Source: Dactylonectria macrodidyma
Lineage: Eukaryota > Ascomycota > Sordariomycetes > Hypocreales > Nectriaceae
NCBI GenBank assembly: GCA_020744425.1
Contig: JAGMUV010000027.1
Span: forward strand, 868,001-932,000
Length of the DNA stretch: 64,000 bases
Reading direction: 5' to 3'
This document shows positions 29,893-41,706 of the stretch, in pieces; position 1 is the stretch's first letter, and each line of letters begins with the position of its first letter. A program made the position numbers and the translations under genes. The notes under the pieces were generated by a model that was not told the origin of the DNA, made no database searches, and was given only the letters and a program-made list of their open reading frames with translations.

Positions 29893-30415
29893 CTAGTCTA
29901 GGATTACAGGTGATGAGTCATGTTGCATCTAGCTGATGGAAATGATCATATATGTGAGAAGCTCTTGATATTCTTCCTATCTAACGAGGGTCTTTGGGTC
30001 AGTCTTATAGACGAAGAAAGTGATGATGACCTCGGATGACCTCGGACAGCCGGGAGGCTCCGGATGCTTCGGGGTCTTGGCTTTATCTAGCTATTGACCT
30101 GAATGAAGGAAATGCTAGGCTGGTGACGAGGCTGGTGACGAGGCAGGTGGCGATGGACGCCTATGATGATAGAAGGAAAAGCTTCACTTCCGCAGTAGCC
30201 GTTGAGATCCGATATACCGATATATGACAGTCATTAGTGCTAATATTCTCTGTATTTAATGTGAAAATTTTTGCGTACGCAAATAATTTAACTTAATCCT
30301 TCTTTATTATTCCTAACCATGAATTCCGCAATCTGTTCCAAGAAGGGTTATCTCCATTCCGTTGTATTGGAGTTAAACCCAGACTGGGTTCGTTGTTATT
30401 TCTGTGGAGAGAATA
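29893..30415. other. Short region left of piggyBac copy 2
   Basis: No convincing gene. An ATG at 30319 opens a short frame with a CYFCGEN Cys pair that runs into the piggyBac TIR. It could be the 5' end of another truncated gene, but it is too short to identify. Confidence 0.35.
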
Positions 30416-32665
30416 TTATCCCATCGAGTGCGGATGGACCCCATTTTCGCCAAGGGCGGGGTAAAGCCAATCAGGGCTTATGGGACCACTAGAATAATCG
30501 AATCATATGCTAAGATTCAGGGTACCTCGATTCCTCTATAGATTTTGGGTGTGCCAGAGGTACCAACAATCTCCATCAGTACATAGCGGTACGTTACAGT
30601 CTAAGCAGCCTTTTCGAGTCTTTTTTCGCTGTTGCGGCTGTTGAGTGAGGCTATTCCTAGATACCTCACTTAGAGCCTGGCGTTTCTTCCTCCTGCCGCA
30701 ATAGGTGCAAGGCGAGTTAACCCCCCTTGATCCCTTGCGATGGTGCTGCCAAGGAATAGATGTTTTCCTCTTATCTGAAGCCCGTTGAGGTCGTGAAAGT
30801 CTTCGACCTCCTGCTAATGGTCCAAACTGTTGAATAAGCTGGGATGCAAGCAGTCGCCGCCATTGATACTGGGTCTTAACCTTTTGCCACTCGGGCTTAC
30901 CCCAGAGCTGCAGGAAGAAGCTATTTACAACGATCACTTCTAGTAGGAAATTCCAAGCAAGTGCCTGCCAGCCTCCTCGACGAATAGGGCGGTTATATTG
31001 ATAATAGGACCTCATCTGGTCACTAATATCAACCCCATTCATCTTATGGTTATATTTATCAATTGCCTCAGGCACCGGGAGGTTCTTCCGGACGTCTGGG
31101 CCGAAGGCTTCTTTCCGGGCAGCCCGCTTTCCAGCAGAGCTTCCGGCCGGCCGGCGCCGGAGACGGATAACCTCCCGGCCGTCTCGGAAGACGGTTGTCA
31201 AGAAGAGGACAAGGGCGTTATCCTTCCAGGTGAATTGGTTGACCTATGAAGAGACAAATTGATCAGTATGGAGATATCTATAGAAAGCAGTTTGCAATAC
31301 CATACCTCCCCATCTAAGGTAGGGATGCAATGGATCTGACCCCAAGGAATACCCTGGCCTTCTGCTTCCTTCTCGGCGATGAGGATCTTATCTATCCCAC
31401 TGTCTTTCCGGCAGGTCCCGGAAGCTCCGACCTGCTGCTTCCGGAGGGCCCGGAGAAGCCGTACGGAAGCAAAGAGATTGTCTAGGAATACGTGGTAGAC
31501 TGCAGCCGGAAGTAGGGTAATAAGTGTCGTTACAACCCGTTGCGTTGGCGTTAACGGGTCCCACTTTGCGGCAGCTGCTCCAGCCTTGCTGCCTGCCGGC
31601 CGGGCCTGAGGGACTAGTCCGTATGGGCCCTTTCCGTGTACGTGCCAGAGCCACCGGAGGCAGTAGCCCGATTGGGCAAGGATCCAGACCTTGAAGCCGG
31701 TTGGGATCGGCTTCGTCGGTATTGTCGTCGTCTCTAGGGACCGGCCCGTAAACCGGACCATAGCCTCGTCAACGGTAAGGTCGGAGCCGGCTGTATAGAA
31801 GGAATCCCCAGTCTCCTGGATATGGGCTGACCACTCATTAACCTTCCGGTATATATCTGGCATTCCGGCTTGGGCGGGGGCTTGGGCCCGGGCCTGGCGT
31901 TGACCTCCTGACTGGCTGGGCTGGAATTCAGAGGTATCAAAGATACGTAGCTGCCGGAGCAGACTTTGGAAGCGGTCCCGGGAGATAAACCGGGTGAATA
32001 GATAGATAGGATCCTCCTTTTGCTGTTGAGTTGACCAATATCTTGATATTTGAGGTTCGCTATGTATCCCCATATAAAGCAGGATTCCTAAGAAGAGGTA
32101 AATCTCATCTACAGAAGTCTTCCTCCGATCATACACTCTTGACCGTTTAGCCCGGGGACCTTCCTTAGATAACGGCGCTGCATTCGTCCATTGCACCCAC
32201 CGCTCAATAAGGCCCCGGGGAACGTACCGGAGGAATAGGTCAAGCGGGGCTGCCGGCAGCTCCCGTATCTCTCGGGGCCGGGTCGGTACGTCAAAGGGTA
32301 CGAAGGAGCCCGGCGGCCCGCGCTCGACAGCCGGAGGTTCGTGGGGCCGGACTGTGCTGTTATCGCACCGCTCCGGCGTACAGTCGGCAGTGCAGGCGAC
32401 AGCGAGGTCTTCAGGAAGGATCTCAACCACAATACAGCTCCGTACGGAAGCCCTGGAGGCACCGGAGGCATCAGAAGCATCAGAATCACTAGAAGACATC
32501 GCAGCATTGAACAAAATGACGGTTTTGGTGGTGACAGCAGGTAAGAAAACATAGGTGCAAATGATGTTTCGTCATGTACTGATTGAAGTGCGGAGTAAAA
32601 GTGGGTATAAGAGTGGGTATTTTGGCCTTGGCGAAAATGGGGTCCATCCGCACTCGATGGGATAA
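30416..32665 (-). mobile_element. piggyBac-type element, complete (copy 2), 40-bp TIRs
   Basis: Perfect 40-bp inverted repeats at 30416-30455 and 32626-32665 (outer end TTATCCCATCGAGTGCGGAT). The canonical TTAA duplication is not visible: flanks read TATTA before TCCC and TAACC after GGGA, so only TA or an altered site can be claimed. One intact two-exon transposase lies between. The left flank does not continue the nitrate-reductase gene cut at the right flank. Confidence 0.85.
30536..32499 (-). CDS. piggyBac transposase (copy 2)
   Basis: ATG at 32499 (MSSSDSDASD). Exon 1 is 32499-31306 and exon 2 is 31243-30536, with a 62-bp intron (GTATGG ... CATAG); 633 aa. DDE_Tnp_1_7 core: YLFLGILLYMGIH, first Asp in LTVDEAMVRFTGRS, second in VYHVFLDNLFAS, third in HKMNGVDISDQM. 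The C-terminus has the Cys/His cluster (CTYCGRRKK ... CLDCNVPLC). The intron position matches copy 1, confirming common origin. All three catalytic Asp are present, so activity is possible. Confidence 0.88.
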
Positions 32666-34115
32666 CCGAGTTCAGATTCTGCTCGTTGCATGCAGTGTCT
32701 GGGTGATGGAAGAGTTGGTTTGCAAACTCGCCGTCCATGTCGGTGACAAAGCTGGGCAGAACTCGATTGTCCCAGGTATGATAATACGAGTCGTTTTCCT
32801 TGTCGCTGACCCAGATCCTCTTAAGCCACTTGACGCACCGGCCGCCAACGTATCCGGGGATGATCACACGGACAGGATACCCATGATCAGGTGGAAGCAA
32901 GTGATCGTTCATCTCGTAAGCCAGGAGAACGTCATTGGCCGGGTCCATGGCGAACTCAAGAGGAATCGAAGTGGCATATTTCCCTTCACTGAGATTATCT
33001 GCTCCCTCAAAGTTGACCCAGTAGCGCTTCTTCTTGGTATGAACGCCATTCAGAACGCCATTCGGCGCATCTGAAGGATCCTGTATTCTCGCTGCGAGGA
33101 GTACATCTCGCAACAGGGCGCCCTTCCAATAGGCACAGCCTGCGCCGCCAGAGCCCCAGGTAAATCCCTTGGACTTCTTAATCTTGTTCAGCTCCCCGCG
33201 CCTATTTCCATCACAGGCGATCAGGACCGGGATGTTGACGGCCTTGAACTGGTCCACCAGCTCGTCCATCGAGAGTGTCAACTTGCCGTGCTCAACGTCA
33301 AGTTTGTGGAATTCCCACAGCAGCCGCGGTACTGAGCCGTGGTTGCGGACGTAGTGCAAGTAACTGGGAGTGATGAGGCCGGCATCGTAGAGATCAACCA
33401 GGCCGGGCTCAGCATTAAGTGGATGAGATCCGGTCAGCCTGTGGAGAAGAGGGCTACGTGGGAACCAATTGTCTGGAGTGAAGTGATCAGCCTGATCAAT
33501 ATCGACGTCAGCGAGGTTGTCCGTTTGTGGTGATTTCTGGTTCCCGTCGTTGATTCCTAGGTTCGAGATGTATTCTCTTTCCTGTTTGAGAGCCTCGAGA
33601 AAGGCGCTCTCTTCTGGACTCCGCTCAGTTTCCGAATCTTCATCTTTCTCCGAATCCTTGTCTTCCGACCTCCGTTCTTGTTTGGATTCTTGCGGCTCTT
33701 GTTGCGTCTCTTCGCCATCGTCCTTGTCCTCCTTTTTGCGATCCGCGGGCCAATCCTGCTCGTACTTGACCCAATCTTCGGTACATTCCAACACGAACCT
33801 ACATCCCATAGGACGAGTTTCCGGGTGGAGGAGATGAAAGTCCTCCAAACCTTGGACGATGTCGCGGAAGTTGACGCGGCCCTCCTTGGACATCTTTTCT
33901 TCGAGATGTCCAAATCGCCTCCGCGCTTCCCCGACCACTTCATCGTCGTGGCCGGGTGGCTTGGACGAGGTGGTCTGCCCAGGAAAACGATTATGACGGT
34001 TTCTGAAGCCCACGCGGTGGTTGTGACCCCATGACCACTCTGGTTCATCTTGGATGTCCTCCAAGGTAGACCCGGGGTGCTTTCGAGCCCTCGCAACCCA
34101 ATCTTCTCTGACCAT
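32666..34115 (-). pseudogene. Nitrate reductase-like molybdenum enzyme, 3'-truncated
   Basis: ATG at 34115. The frame is open for 483 residues, to NEQNLNSVI, where the piggyBac TIR begins. After an unusual 200-residue N-terminus (charged, with SHRVGFRNR-type and DFHLLHPETRP segments) comes the Mo-molybdopterin domain: YVRNHG-type HYVRNHGSVPRLLW, IACDGNRRGELN with the Mo-ligand Cys, GCAYWKGALLRDVLLAA, YATSIPLEFAMD, PPDHGYPVRVIIPGYVGGRCVKWL and FHHPDTACNEQNLNSV, all close to fungal nitrate reductases. The dimerisation, haem and FAD/NADPH domains are absent from the window, so the product could not reduce nitrate. A sulfite-oxidase-like relative is the alternative. Confidence 0.8.
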
Positions 34116-34716
34116 GATGTCGAGATTATCGAGTTAAGTCAATATATCAGATCCGCCGTACTCGCCAGCTGCATTTCGTGTAAAGTGTCCGTGCAAAGAT
34201 GCCCTGAAGGCGACTAGACAGTGAATCTGAGTAAAGTCACAGACTCGCAATTGTTTTTGTATGTCCTCGGGTTAATTTTCTTGGCGCAAGATTAATATGA
34301 GAGGTTCGTACAATATGCCTGCTTGTATCCGGAGCACCCAAAGGCATCCCGGATCCGATGACGCCATAGCCTCAGGCAAGCTGAACAAAGCTCTCATGGT
34401 GACGCAATCATGATCGTCGGACAATCAACAACTTGATCTATCGAGCCAAATCAACATCTCCAGTCGTTTCTCGTCATTCATCCGTCATTGGGGTCAACTG
34501 CCTTGACAAAGCGCTTCTCCAATCGGCACTCCATATCCGTGTGAGAGTAGGCTTGATGGCTTCTAGGCGGCTTCCGGATGCCGTGCTGAATAGGTAAACC
34601 ACCAGAGCTTGTTGTGACGCGGGGAAATAACCACCTGACTTCCACCTCAGCACGGCTTGCTGAACCCGGATTCGCATGCAGCAATTACCCATGAGAATCA
34701 CAGTTACTTCACCACA
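34116..34716. promoter_or_regulatory. Divergent promoter region (nitrate reductase-like / SSU1-like)
   Basis: About 600 bp between the two divergent start codons. GATA-type cores occur (TATCAG near 34145 and CTATCG near 34438), as expected for nitrogen-regulated genes, but such short motifs are weak evidence. Confidence 0.35.
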
Positions 34717-35960
34717 ATGCCAATATCAACGTTGCGGATGGCAATACGAAATGTCACCACGCAATGGTTTCTTATCCCGCAAGGAACGGGTATTCTCTCC
34801 GTCATCCTCCACCAGCTCGACTACCAATTCGATGGACTGCAAACAATCTCCATCATCTTTTGGTTTATCTGCATTGTCACTCTCTGTTTGTTTCTTCTCC
34901 TCTACCTAACTCGACTCATTTTCTACCCCAAAGAGGCGTTTCATGCCATTGCCACAAACACCATTGAGGCAGCGTGTCTGTCAAGCATCAGCATCTCTTT
35001 CACCTCCATCATTCAAATGCTTAGTCTAGTGGTTATCCAAAACTGGGGGGGCCATGGCTGGACCACTGCTGTCTATGTATTATGGTGGATCAACATGGGA
35101 ATGGCGGTTGCGGCCTCGTTCTGTATTCCAATCTTATTCATCCGGTCTACCACGGTCCAAGGCGGATTTGAACAGGCCTTCACGCCAGCGGCACAGCTTC
35201 CCCTTATTGCGGCGCTCACCTCGGCTGCTGGGGCAGGGACCCTATGTCAATCTGCCCTGCTTTCCAATCGACAAGAAGTCCCAATGATCATTGTAGGGTA
35301 CCTGGAGATTGGTGTAGGCATTCCCATGGCACTAGCATTGGACACGCTGTTCTGGGGGCGACACTTTCTGCCGAGACAATCCCCGGACTTGAACCTGCCA
35401 CGAGAGTTAATCGCTGCCGAGATGATTCTTTGTGGCCCATAGGGCCAGGGCAGCTTTGCTATGCAGGGACTAGGGAAAGCGATCTTGCAAGGCGCCTTTG
35501 CTAATTATAGGAACCAAATGGGTGTTCTCTGGACGAGTGCAGCCGCAACAACCATCGGATACGGCAGCATTTTCTTTGGACTACTCTCTTGGGCAACTAG
35601 CTTGTTTTGGTGGTTCTTTGCAACTGCAGGAATTGTCCACGCTCTACTTAGCCGAGCTGAAGGGCCCGGACTTCCCTTTTCGCTATCAACATGGACGATT
35701 GTATTTCCCTGGGTAAGAATCCATTGTCCTTGTTCGGGAATGTAAAGGCTTACGTCTCCAAGGGCGTTTACACGAACGCAGCGGTCGAGTTAGGGAAGCT
35801 ATTGGATGCCCATGTGTTCCGAGTGTGGTCAACCATTTTGGCCGTTACGCTTGTCGTTTTCTGGCTAACACTTACGGCGTTGACGCTCAAAGGCATTCTC
35901 CAGGGTCATCTGTTAGGCTTAGATCACGGGTGGAAGATAAGACGAGCGCCGCATGGCTAG
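34717..35960 (+). pseudogene. SSU1/TDT-family transporter (sulfite efflux or dicarboxylate), one in-frame stop
   Basis: ATG at 34717. Exon 1 is 34717-35712 and exon 2 is 35763-35960, with a 50-bp intron (GTAAGA ... CCAAG); 397 residues in total, normal for the family. About ten hydrophobic segments; it begins with the family-like RNVTTQWFLIPQGTGILS and has LGQGS-type GQGSFAMQGLGKA in the middle. TAG at 35440-35442 follows LCGP and lies in the loop before GQGSF. Both sides are collinear and in frame, so this is a single nonsense change (for example TGG to TAG, a G-to-A transition). A truncated 241-residue product would lack the last helices. Confidence 0.72.
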
Positions 35961-36224
35961 TTTAGAAGATTATAGCCGAGACCTTTATCTACATGGTTCG
36001 AAGACTCTCGAGGGCTTAAGCACACCTGTGCGTCGGTGAGTACGATGATGCAGCACCTCAGGAGACAGACTTACACGGCTGAGTCACTATCTGCGTAGGC
36101 ATCAAAATTTTGAAATTCTCTCATGGGCGCGTGTCAGGATATTCCTGAAGACACGACACTAGTAAGTGGTGTTAAGTGTAGTTTAAATGGTTCACGTTGT
36201 CACCGCCTAGGTATGGATTGTGAC

Positions 36225-36340
36225 ATGGATTGCTGCCGTTCGGAAGGCGCCTGTGATCGCTTGCGCCCTTACTCTCTGCGCTCTGTTCAGCCAGCTCAGT
36301 TCTCTTGTCCCGCACGCATTCGCCCATGGGGCGCGTTTGG
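36225..36340 (-). repeat. LINE reverse-transcriptase fragment
   Basis: Translates to PWANACGTRELSWLNRAQ followed by AQAITGAFRT, matching VWAHSCGIREAAWLDKAQ and AQAITGAFRT of the LINE ORF2 at 7.5-11.2 kb. Truncated at both ends; diverged from the long copy. Confidence 0.75.
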
Positions 36341-36457
36341 GTTCGTACGTATCCAGATAGGGTAGTTTTCTGCACGGACCTGTCGATATAAGGTTAGCGT
36401 CCTGCACAGAAAATATGTCAACGTAGAGGAAAAATGGGCAAAAGGCGCATTTGACTA

Positions 36458-39197
36458 CTGGGTAGGCGCCTCTAATCCGGCCCCCCCGTGGTCGGTCCCC
36501 TCCCACGGGGGGGTCAATGACTCGCAAAAAGTCCCCTTGAATCGCAAAAAGTCCCCTTGAATCGCAAAAAAATAAAGATACCTCCCTAATAGCTGTAGCA
36601 CCCACCAATTATTATGTACCTCCTTTTGAAGAATAATCCCGTGTTCTGCATACATGACTGTCACGTGTGTCACCACAACCCCGCCCCTGACATCACCACT
36701 TCCGTTAATAATGATAGCAACACCATAACACCACAACCTAATTATATCTACAATAATTCCAATTTTGCACCAATGTCTTTACAAAGTATATCATTCGAAA
36801 GCTCTGACTTAAGAGATGATGTTGTCTAGCGCTGGATCAGCTCAGATATCGGGAAGCATATCTTTTCGTAATGCACTACCGAGAACCTCAAGCGCCGTAT
36901 TATCGCCGGCGTCGAGCTCTTTCAAGCCGGATACTACAAGAGCCTCGCTGCCGCAGCTCGTGACCTCAAAGTCTCTTATTCGAAGTTATATTCTCGGCAT
37001 AAGGGTGCTCATCCTCGCAGTCTGAATGGCGGCAACCACACCTTATTCTCACGGGAAGAAGAAGCTGCTATTGTGGTCTGGGGGCATCGCCGTGTCACTC
37101 ACGGACATCACATACAGATTCGTGCCCTCTGTCAACATGCTAACTCGATCCTTCAAGCTAAAGGGAGGCCCGCAACCGCTTCCAGGAGGTGGGCGAGGCG
37201 TTTTCTGAGCCGCTGGAAGCATAGCTTTCATAAGAAGAAGTCTACAACTCGAGATGCTAAGAGAAAGTCAATGGAAGACCGCGGACAGGTTGAGAAGTGG
37301 TTCCAAGCTTGGCATGACTATATGAGTTATGTCAAGCCAGATAACATATGGAATATGGATGAGATCGGCTTCATCATTGGATATCTCCTAGTAGGGACTT
37401 TCCTGTGGACTTTTGGAGAGATTGAACAGCCTGTTCTTACTGATGCTCATGACCTGATATCTATGACGGTTATTGAAGCTATATCAGCAACAGGGAGGTC
37501 AATTGCACCATTCTAGATTATGCCGGGGATCCAGCTTCTAGTCAAGTGGTTTGATAATAACTTACATGGGGAAACAACTATCGCCACGAGCCCCAAAGGC
37601 TTCATTACTGACATCATTGCTCTAGAATGGATCTAACATTTTGAGGAGTTAACGAGACCTTCAAATCCCGAGGAAAAACGAGTTATTCTCCTCGATGGAT
37701 GCGGAAATCACTTCATACAGCAATTTACGGTATTCTGTCAATAACATAACATCGACCTTTTCCCTTTTCCCGCCCATTTAACGCATATTTTACAGCCTTT
37801 AGATGTCGGCGTGTTTAGCTTTTACAAGCACTGGCAACAGCAAGTCTTATATCGGGAAATTGGCGATGGTGCCTCCGACTTTAATAAAGCTGACTTCCTA
37901 TTCTACTTCTAAGAGATGCGAGACCGGACTTTTAAGAAGGCTACGATTCTCTCTGCTTGGAAGAGATGCGGGATCTATCCCTTTAACCCGTTAGCTGTGC
38001 TTGATCAGATGAATGACCCGTTGTCATCTCTTAGCTAAGAAACAGCTGAGCAAGACCTCCCTGGTTATGTCACAGTTGGGGATACATCTGAGAGCGAGAG
38101 AGACGACCAAGATAATGACGAAACTTCTGCTGAAGATATATCAGATGATGAGGAAGAAGAGGAGCTTCTAGTAACACCAAAATCTCCTGACAAGATCAGC
38201 TGGAATGCTGTTAATACGCCCCCTTTTAATCTACGCATTATCTAGAATTTCTAGGAATATGTTGCCCTACGGATCGAGGCTTCTATCGTCAGCGGCTTGC
38301 CACTTATACCGTTAGTGGCATGCGTATATGAGAAGTCCCGTAAAGCTGCCGAAACTCTCATGATAAACGGCATCACAGCAACTAAAGAGATGAAGCGTCT
38401 GAAAGAGAAGAATCTGCGTCGAATGGCACTGTAGAAAAAGACATCTATTGTATGTAACTACGGCCCAATTCGCGTCTACGATGTGAGAATCTGTATCGCT
38501 AAGGATGACTATCATCGATAAGCTGCTCAGGCTGACGAAGAAAGGCGTGTTTAAAGAAAAGAGTCACTTGATGAAGTGAGATATATCCGCAGGTGGATGA
38601 AGACCGTACGAAGTCTCCTACGGGCTAGCATAGGTGCTGTGAGAGGAGCTGGATCAAGCAGAGGTCTATGGGCGAAGACAGAGCGCCAGAAGCTGCTGTC
38701 TTCGAACGATGATAGGAGTAAGAGATATGCCCTTATTCGCGAGCTTCGAGATAAGTTTGGAGTCATAGGCAAGGGCACAGCTTTGATTACGTGGCCCCCT
38801 GACTATGACAGAGAGACTGTGACTTCTGCAGTCAACTTCATCAGTCTAGAAGAAAAGGAACGCCGGGCAGCTCGCAGCTTGATGACATTAGAAGCTGACG
38901 GCCTAGAAATCATAGCTGAAGACTGCATTGAGGTCAGTCAGGGCGAATTTGTAGTGCTAAAAGAGGAGGAAGCTGAGTTGTCAACTTGACCGTTATTACT
39001 CTTTGTAAATGCAAGACTTTGCCCCAGCCAGAATTATCGCAGTTATCCTTATAATGAAGTGACTTCGTAGCCCTAATAAATTGGCAGTGATCAGATGTAC
39101 CGGAATTTTGCGATTCAAGGGGACTTTTTGCGAGTCATTGACCCCCCCGTGGGAGGGGACCGACCACGGGGGGGCCGGATTAGAGGCGCCTACCCAG
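36458..39197 (+). mobile_element. pogo-type Tc1/mariner element (copy 1), 92-bp TIRs
   Basis: Perfect 92-bp inverted repeats at 36458-36549 and 39106-39197 (outer end CTGGGTAGGCGCCTCTAATC), flanked by TA on both sides (36456-36457, 39198-39199). Each TIR contains its own hairpin, CCCCCCCGTGG ... CACGGGGGGG, and a GAATCGCAAAAAGTCCCC unit that is repeated once more just inside the left end. The single transposase ORF carries many stops. Confidence 0.9.
36773..38989 (+). pseudogene. pogo transposase with 12 in-frame stops
   Basis: From ATG 36773 to TGA 38987, 2217 bp (739 codons) read in one frame with no indel. HTH/CENP-B-like region (FQAGYYKSLAAAARDLKVSYSKL), then the DDE core: NIWNMDEIGFIIGY, ILLDGCGNHF, HILQPLDVGVFSFYKHW. 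TAA/TAG codons lie at 36827, 36869, 37514, 37634, 37742, 37910, 38036, 38243, 38252, 38432, 38519 and 38552 (first bases). None is TGA. At 37742, 37910, 38252, 38432 and 38519 the related copy at 44.9-46.7 kb has Gln, so these are CAR-to-TAR changes, as repeat-induced point mutation would make. Confidence 0.85.
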
Positions 39198-41706
39198 TAT
39201 AGCTTTCGCGATAGTTTTTGTACAGAGAAAAAACTATATCGCATGCTATAGAAGCTTCAAAAATGCGTATATCGCTATACGTATCTGAAAATGAGTGCAA
39301 GGAAGAAAAAAAAAAACACATGGTAGGAGCTGCTGATGTTTTTAGAATGGGCTGTATGACTAATTAAGCGGGGTATCCCAAAAATGGATATGCGATAGGC
39401 AACAATCGTCATTCACCCCTAGTGTATGCCAATTGAAATTTGAGTTATGGGACACTTTGCGTTACAGTCAACCGTAGGTGAGCTTCGCCAGCTTGGGCTC
39501 GCCTGCCCCGCTGTGTCTGGGTGAGCCAGGCAGCAGCCACAGCATCAGCTACAAGGGCTACAGCCGATGATCACCAGGATGCAATGACGCCTCAACGCGC
39601 ACTTGACTCCGCGACTCCGACTGGTGACGATAATGATGGGAACTGATGACGAGTCACAGCTGTGTTATCGCCAAATAGCCACGCTGCTCAACTAACGGCT
39701 CGTTGCATTACATCAGCCCGGTCGCAGCTCTCATCCTCAGAACAGCCGGTCAGCTGTGCCGTCACCACAATCTCTTGGTCTTCCTGTCACAGCCCTTGTT
39801 CCTACGCTTGTCCTACGCTTGTCTGACCTTCTGGTGTCACCGCTATATTATCCAATATCGATTACCACGCAAACACCTCCGAACTCCTCCTCAGCACTTT
39901 TATCCGTCCACCCACTGCCGCCAGCCGTGCTGCCCCTCGCCACCGCGAGCAATATCGGGTCCAAAACGAGGCTAGGGTAGAAAGCGTAAGAAGGGCTTGA
40001 GGAACATCTGCCCGTTGACCAGACGAGATCCAGGTCCATACGCTCCGTGACGAAGATCTCCCGACCGGGCACAAGCTGGTACTGGAACAGACGCAGCGGT
40101 ATGGGTTAGGCCGCCACCAAGAGTCAGCTGTGAATGCTGGCTAGCCGCCCCAGGTCGAGCTCCTCAATGCAGGTCGTCACTCGAGTCACTCGACAACCTG
40201 CGGCGGCCAAGTCACGAAGCTCTGGGCAGTGCGATGCAGGCGAGAATGGTAGGGGCTGGTCGTGACCGTGTCACGACGCGTCGGCGCCTGTCAGGGCTGG
40301 TTACACACAAGGGAGTGAAGAGGGCAGACACGCTGCGAGATAGCAGCTAGCTAGTAGGAATGATGCTGGTGACTGTATTGATCTCTGACCCCTTTTTGCC
40401 TTCTTCCTCTAGTAGCTCTTCTTATAGCTAGGTCTAGTATCCCTCCTTCCCATACCCTAGCTAGCTAGCTGTAGCTTAGCTGCTTAGGTCTAGCTAGTTT
40501 GATTGGTCTTCTTAATCCTGAGACTCCGGCCCGGCCGGGTCTCTCGTAACCCGGTCGGAGCTCTCGGATCCGGCCGGTTGCGCTTAGCCCGTGTTCCATA
40601 ACTCCCTCAGCCACTGGCTAGCTGAAACCTAGCTGTGGAAAACCTGCGGCGTAGCTGCGACCTTGTGGCTGTTAGGTGCGGCCGCCACTGTGTGACGGTG
40701 GATTTCTGCAGTTAGGGCCCCATAGACCCTTTTTATGGCTTTTGGCCTCTGACAGCGCCATGCTGCTCTCGTACTCGACTGGCTGGGACGGAGAACAGAG
40801 AACTCTATTGACAGTTTTGTTAGCCCTCTGAGGCGCTGGTCGGGGACGGGATTTCGAGTGGCGCTACCGTCCGTACGTGTGCAGTGGAAGCACGAACTCG
40901 AGTACTCAACTCTGCTAACTCTGCTACCTTGGAGAATTTGCCCATAAGCAGGTTCCTTACTTGAAGAGGCAAGGCGTTGCTGTGGACGGCGGGCTAGACA
41001 CAACAATAATGCATGATTGGTGAAGAGCGTGTGATACCGCCCTGCCATACCAGCATGAGAGCGATATTATTGGGCAAGAGGTGCTTATTTAACTACGAGT
41101 AAGCGCCCGCGGTCGAGGGGGGTCAGCAGATAACTGATCACAGATTTCTCACCAACTTGCTTCTGCCCAATGCTGCCCAACCGCTTTTTGTTTGAGCGAT
41201 GGCCGCGGTGTCGTGGCTTCTTTCATAATCGTTGTACTTTTTCGGGTACTCTACGCTCTGTCAATTGAACTTCGGCGCAAATCCTGAAATCCCACTGAAC
41301 CCGCGCGATTAGAGGGCACAAGTTGCACTGTCAGCTGGCACACATATTCTACCAACCCACCCCTTGCGTCTCATCCATGAACCTATTCGAATCGGGAGGA
41401 TATAAACGCGATTAAATCAGTAATAAAACCATGATGCTAAGGAATGCGCCAAACACCAATGCTGATTGACATGGAATAAAAGAAAATAGCCCAAACGAAG
41501 GGGTCATAGAATCGTCAACTGCGACAGCTACGCCCTTCAGTGCCGTTTTCCATGACAAAACATAAATACCCTGCCCAGAGGGACACTGCCGGGAGAGCTC
41601 AAGAAATAGATGGCTTGAGTTGAAGCCAGCTCTGTTCCTTTGGAATGTCGCAGCCCTGATGGGTATCTAAAGAAAGCGTCTAGAGCAACCACAAAGCAGT
41701 GATATG
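39198..41706. other. 2.5-kb region with no recognised gene
   Basis: An imperfect inverted repeat with GCGATAGTTTTT opposite AAAAAACTATATCGC directly follows the pogo element (about 39203-39248). From 40330 to 40520 there are many CTAGCTAG-type repeats, then GC-rich CCGGCCGG stretches near 40540. ORFs such as 39703-39980 and 40629-41048 show no domain. It may contain decayed repeats; I cannot define ends. Confidence 0.35.

Noticed and set aside
30319..30492. 57-codon ORF with a CYFC motif left of piggyBac copy 2
   Set aside because: Its last third is the piggyBac TIR itself, and the remainder is too short to support as a gene.
36773..38989. Reassigned stop codons (TAA/TAG read as Gln)
   Set aside because: Other genes in the window use TAA and TAG as normal stops, and many CAA/CAG codons remain in this ORF; point mutation is simpler.
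39703..41048. Short ORFs in the 39.7-41.0 kb region
   Set aside because: Overlapping frames on both strands with low-complexity translations and no domain.
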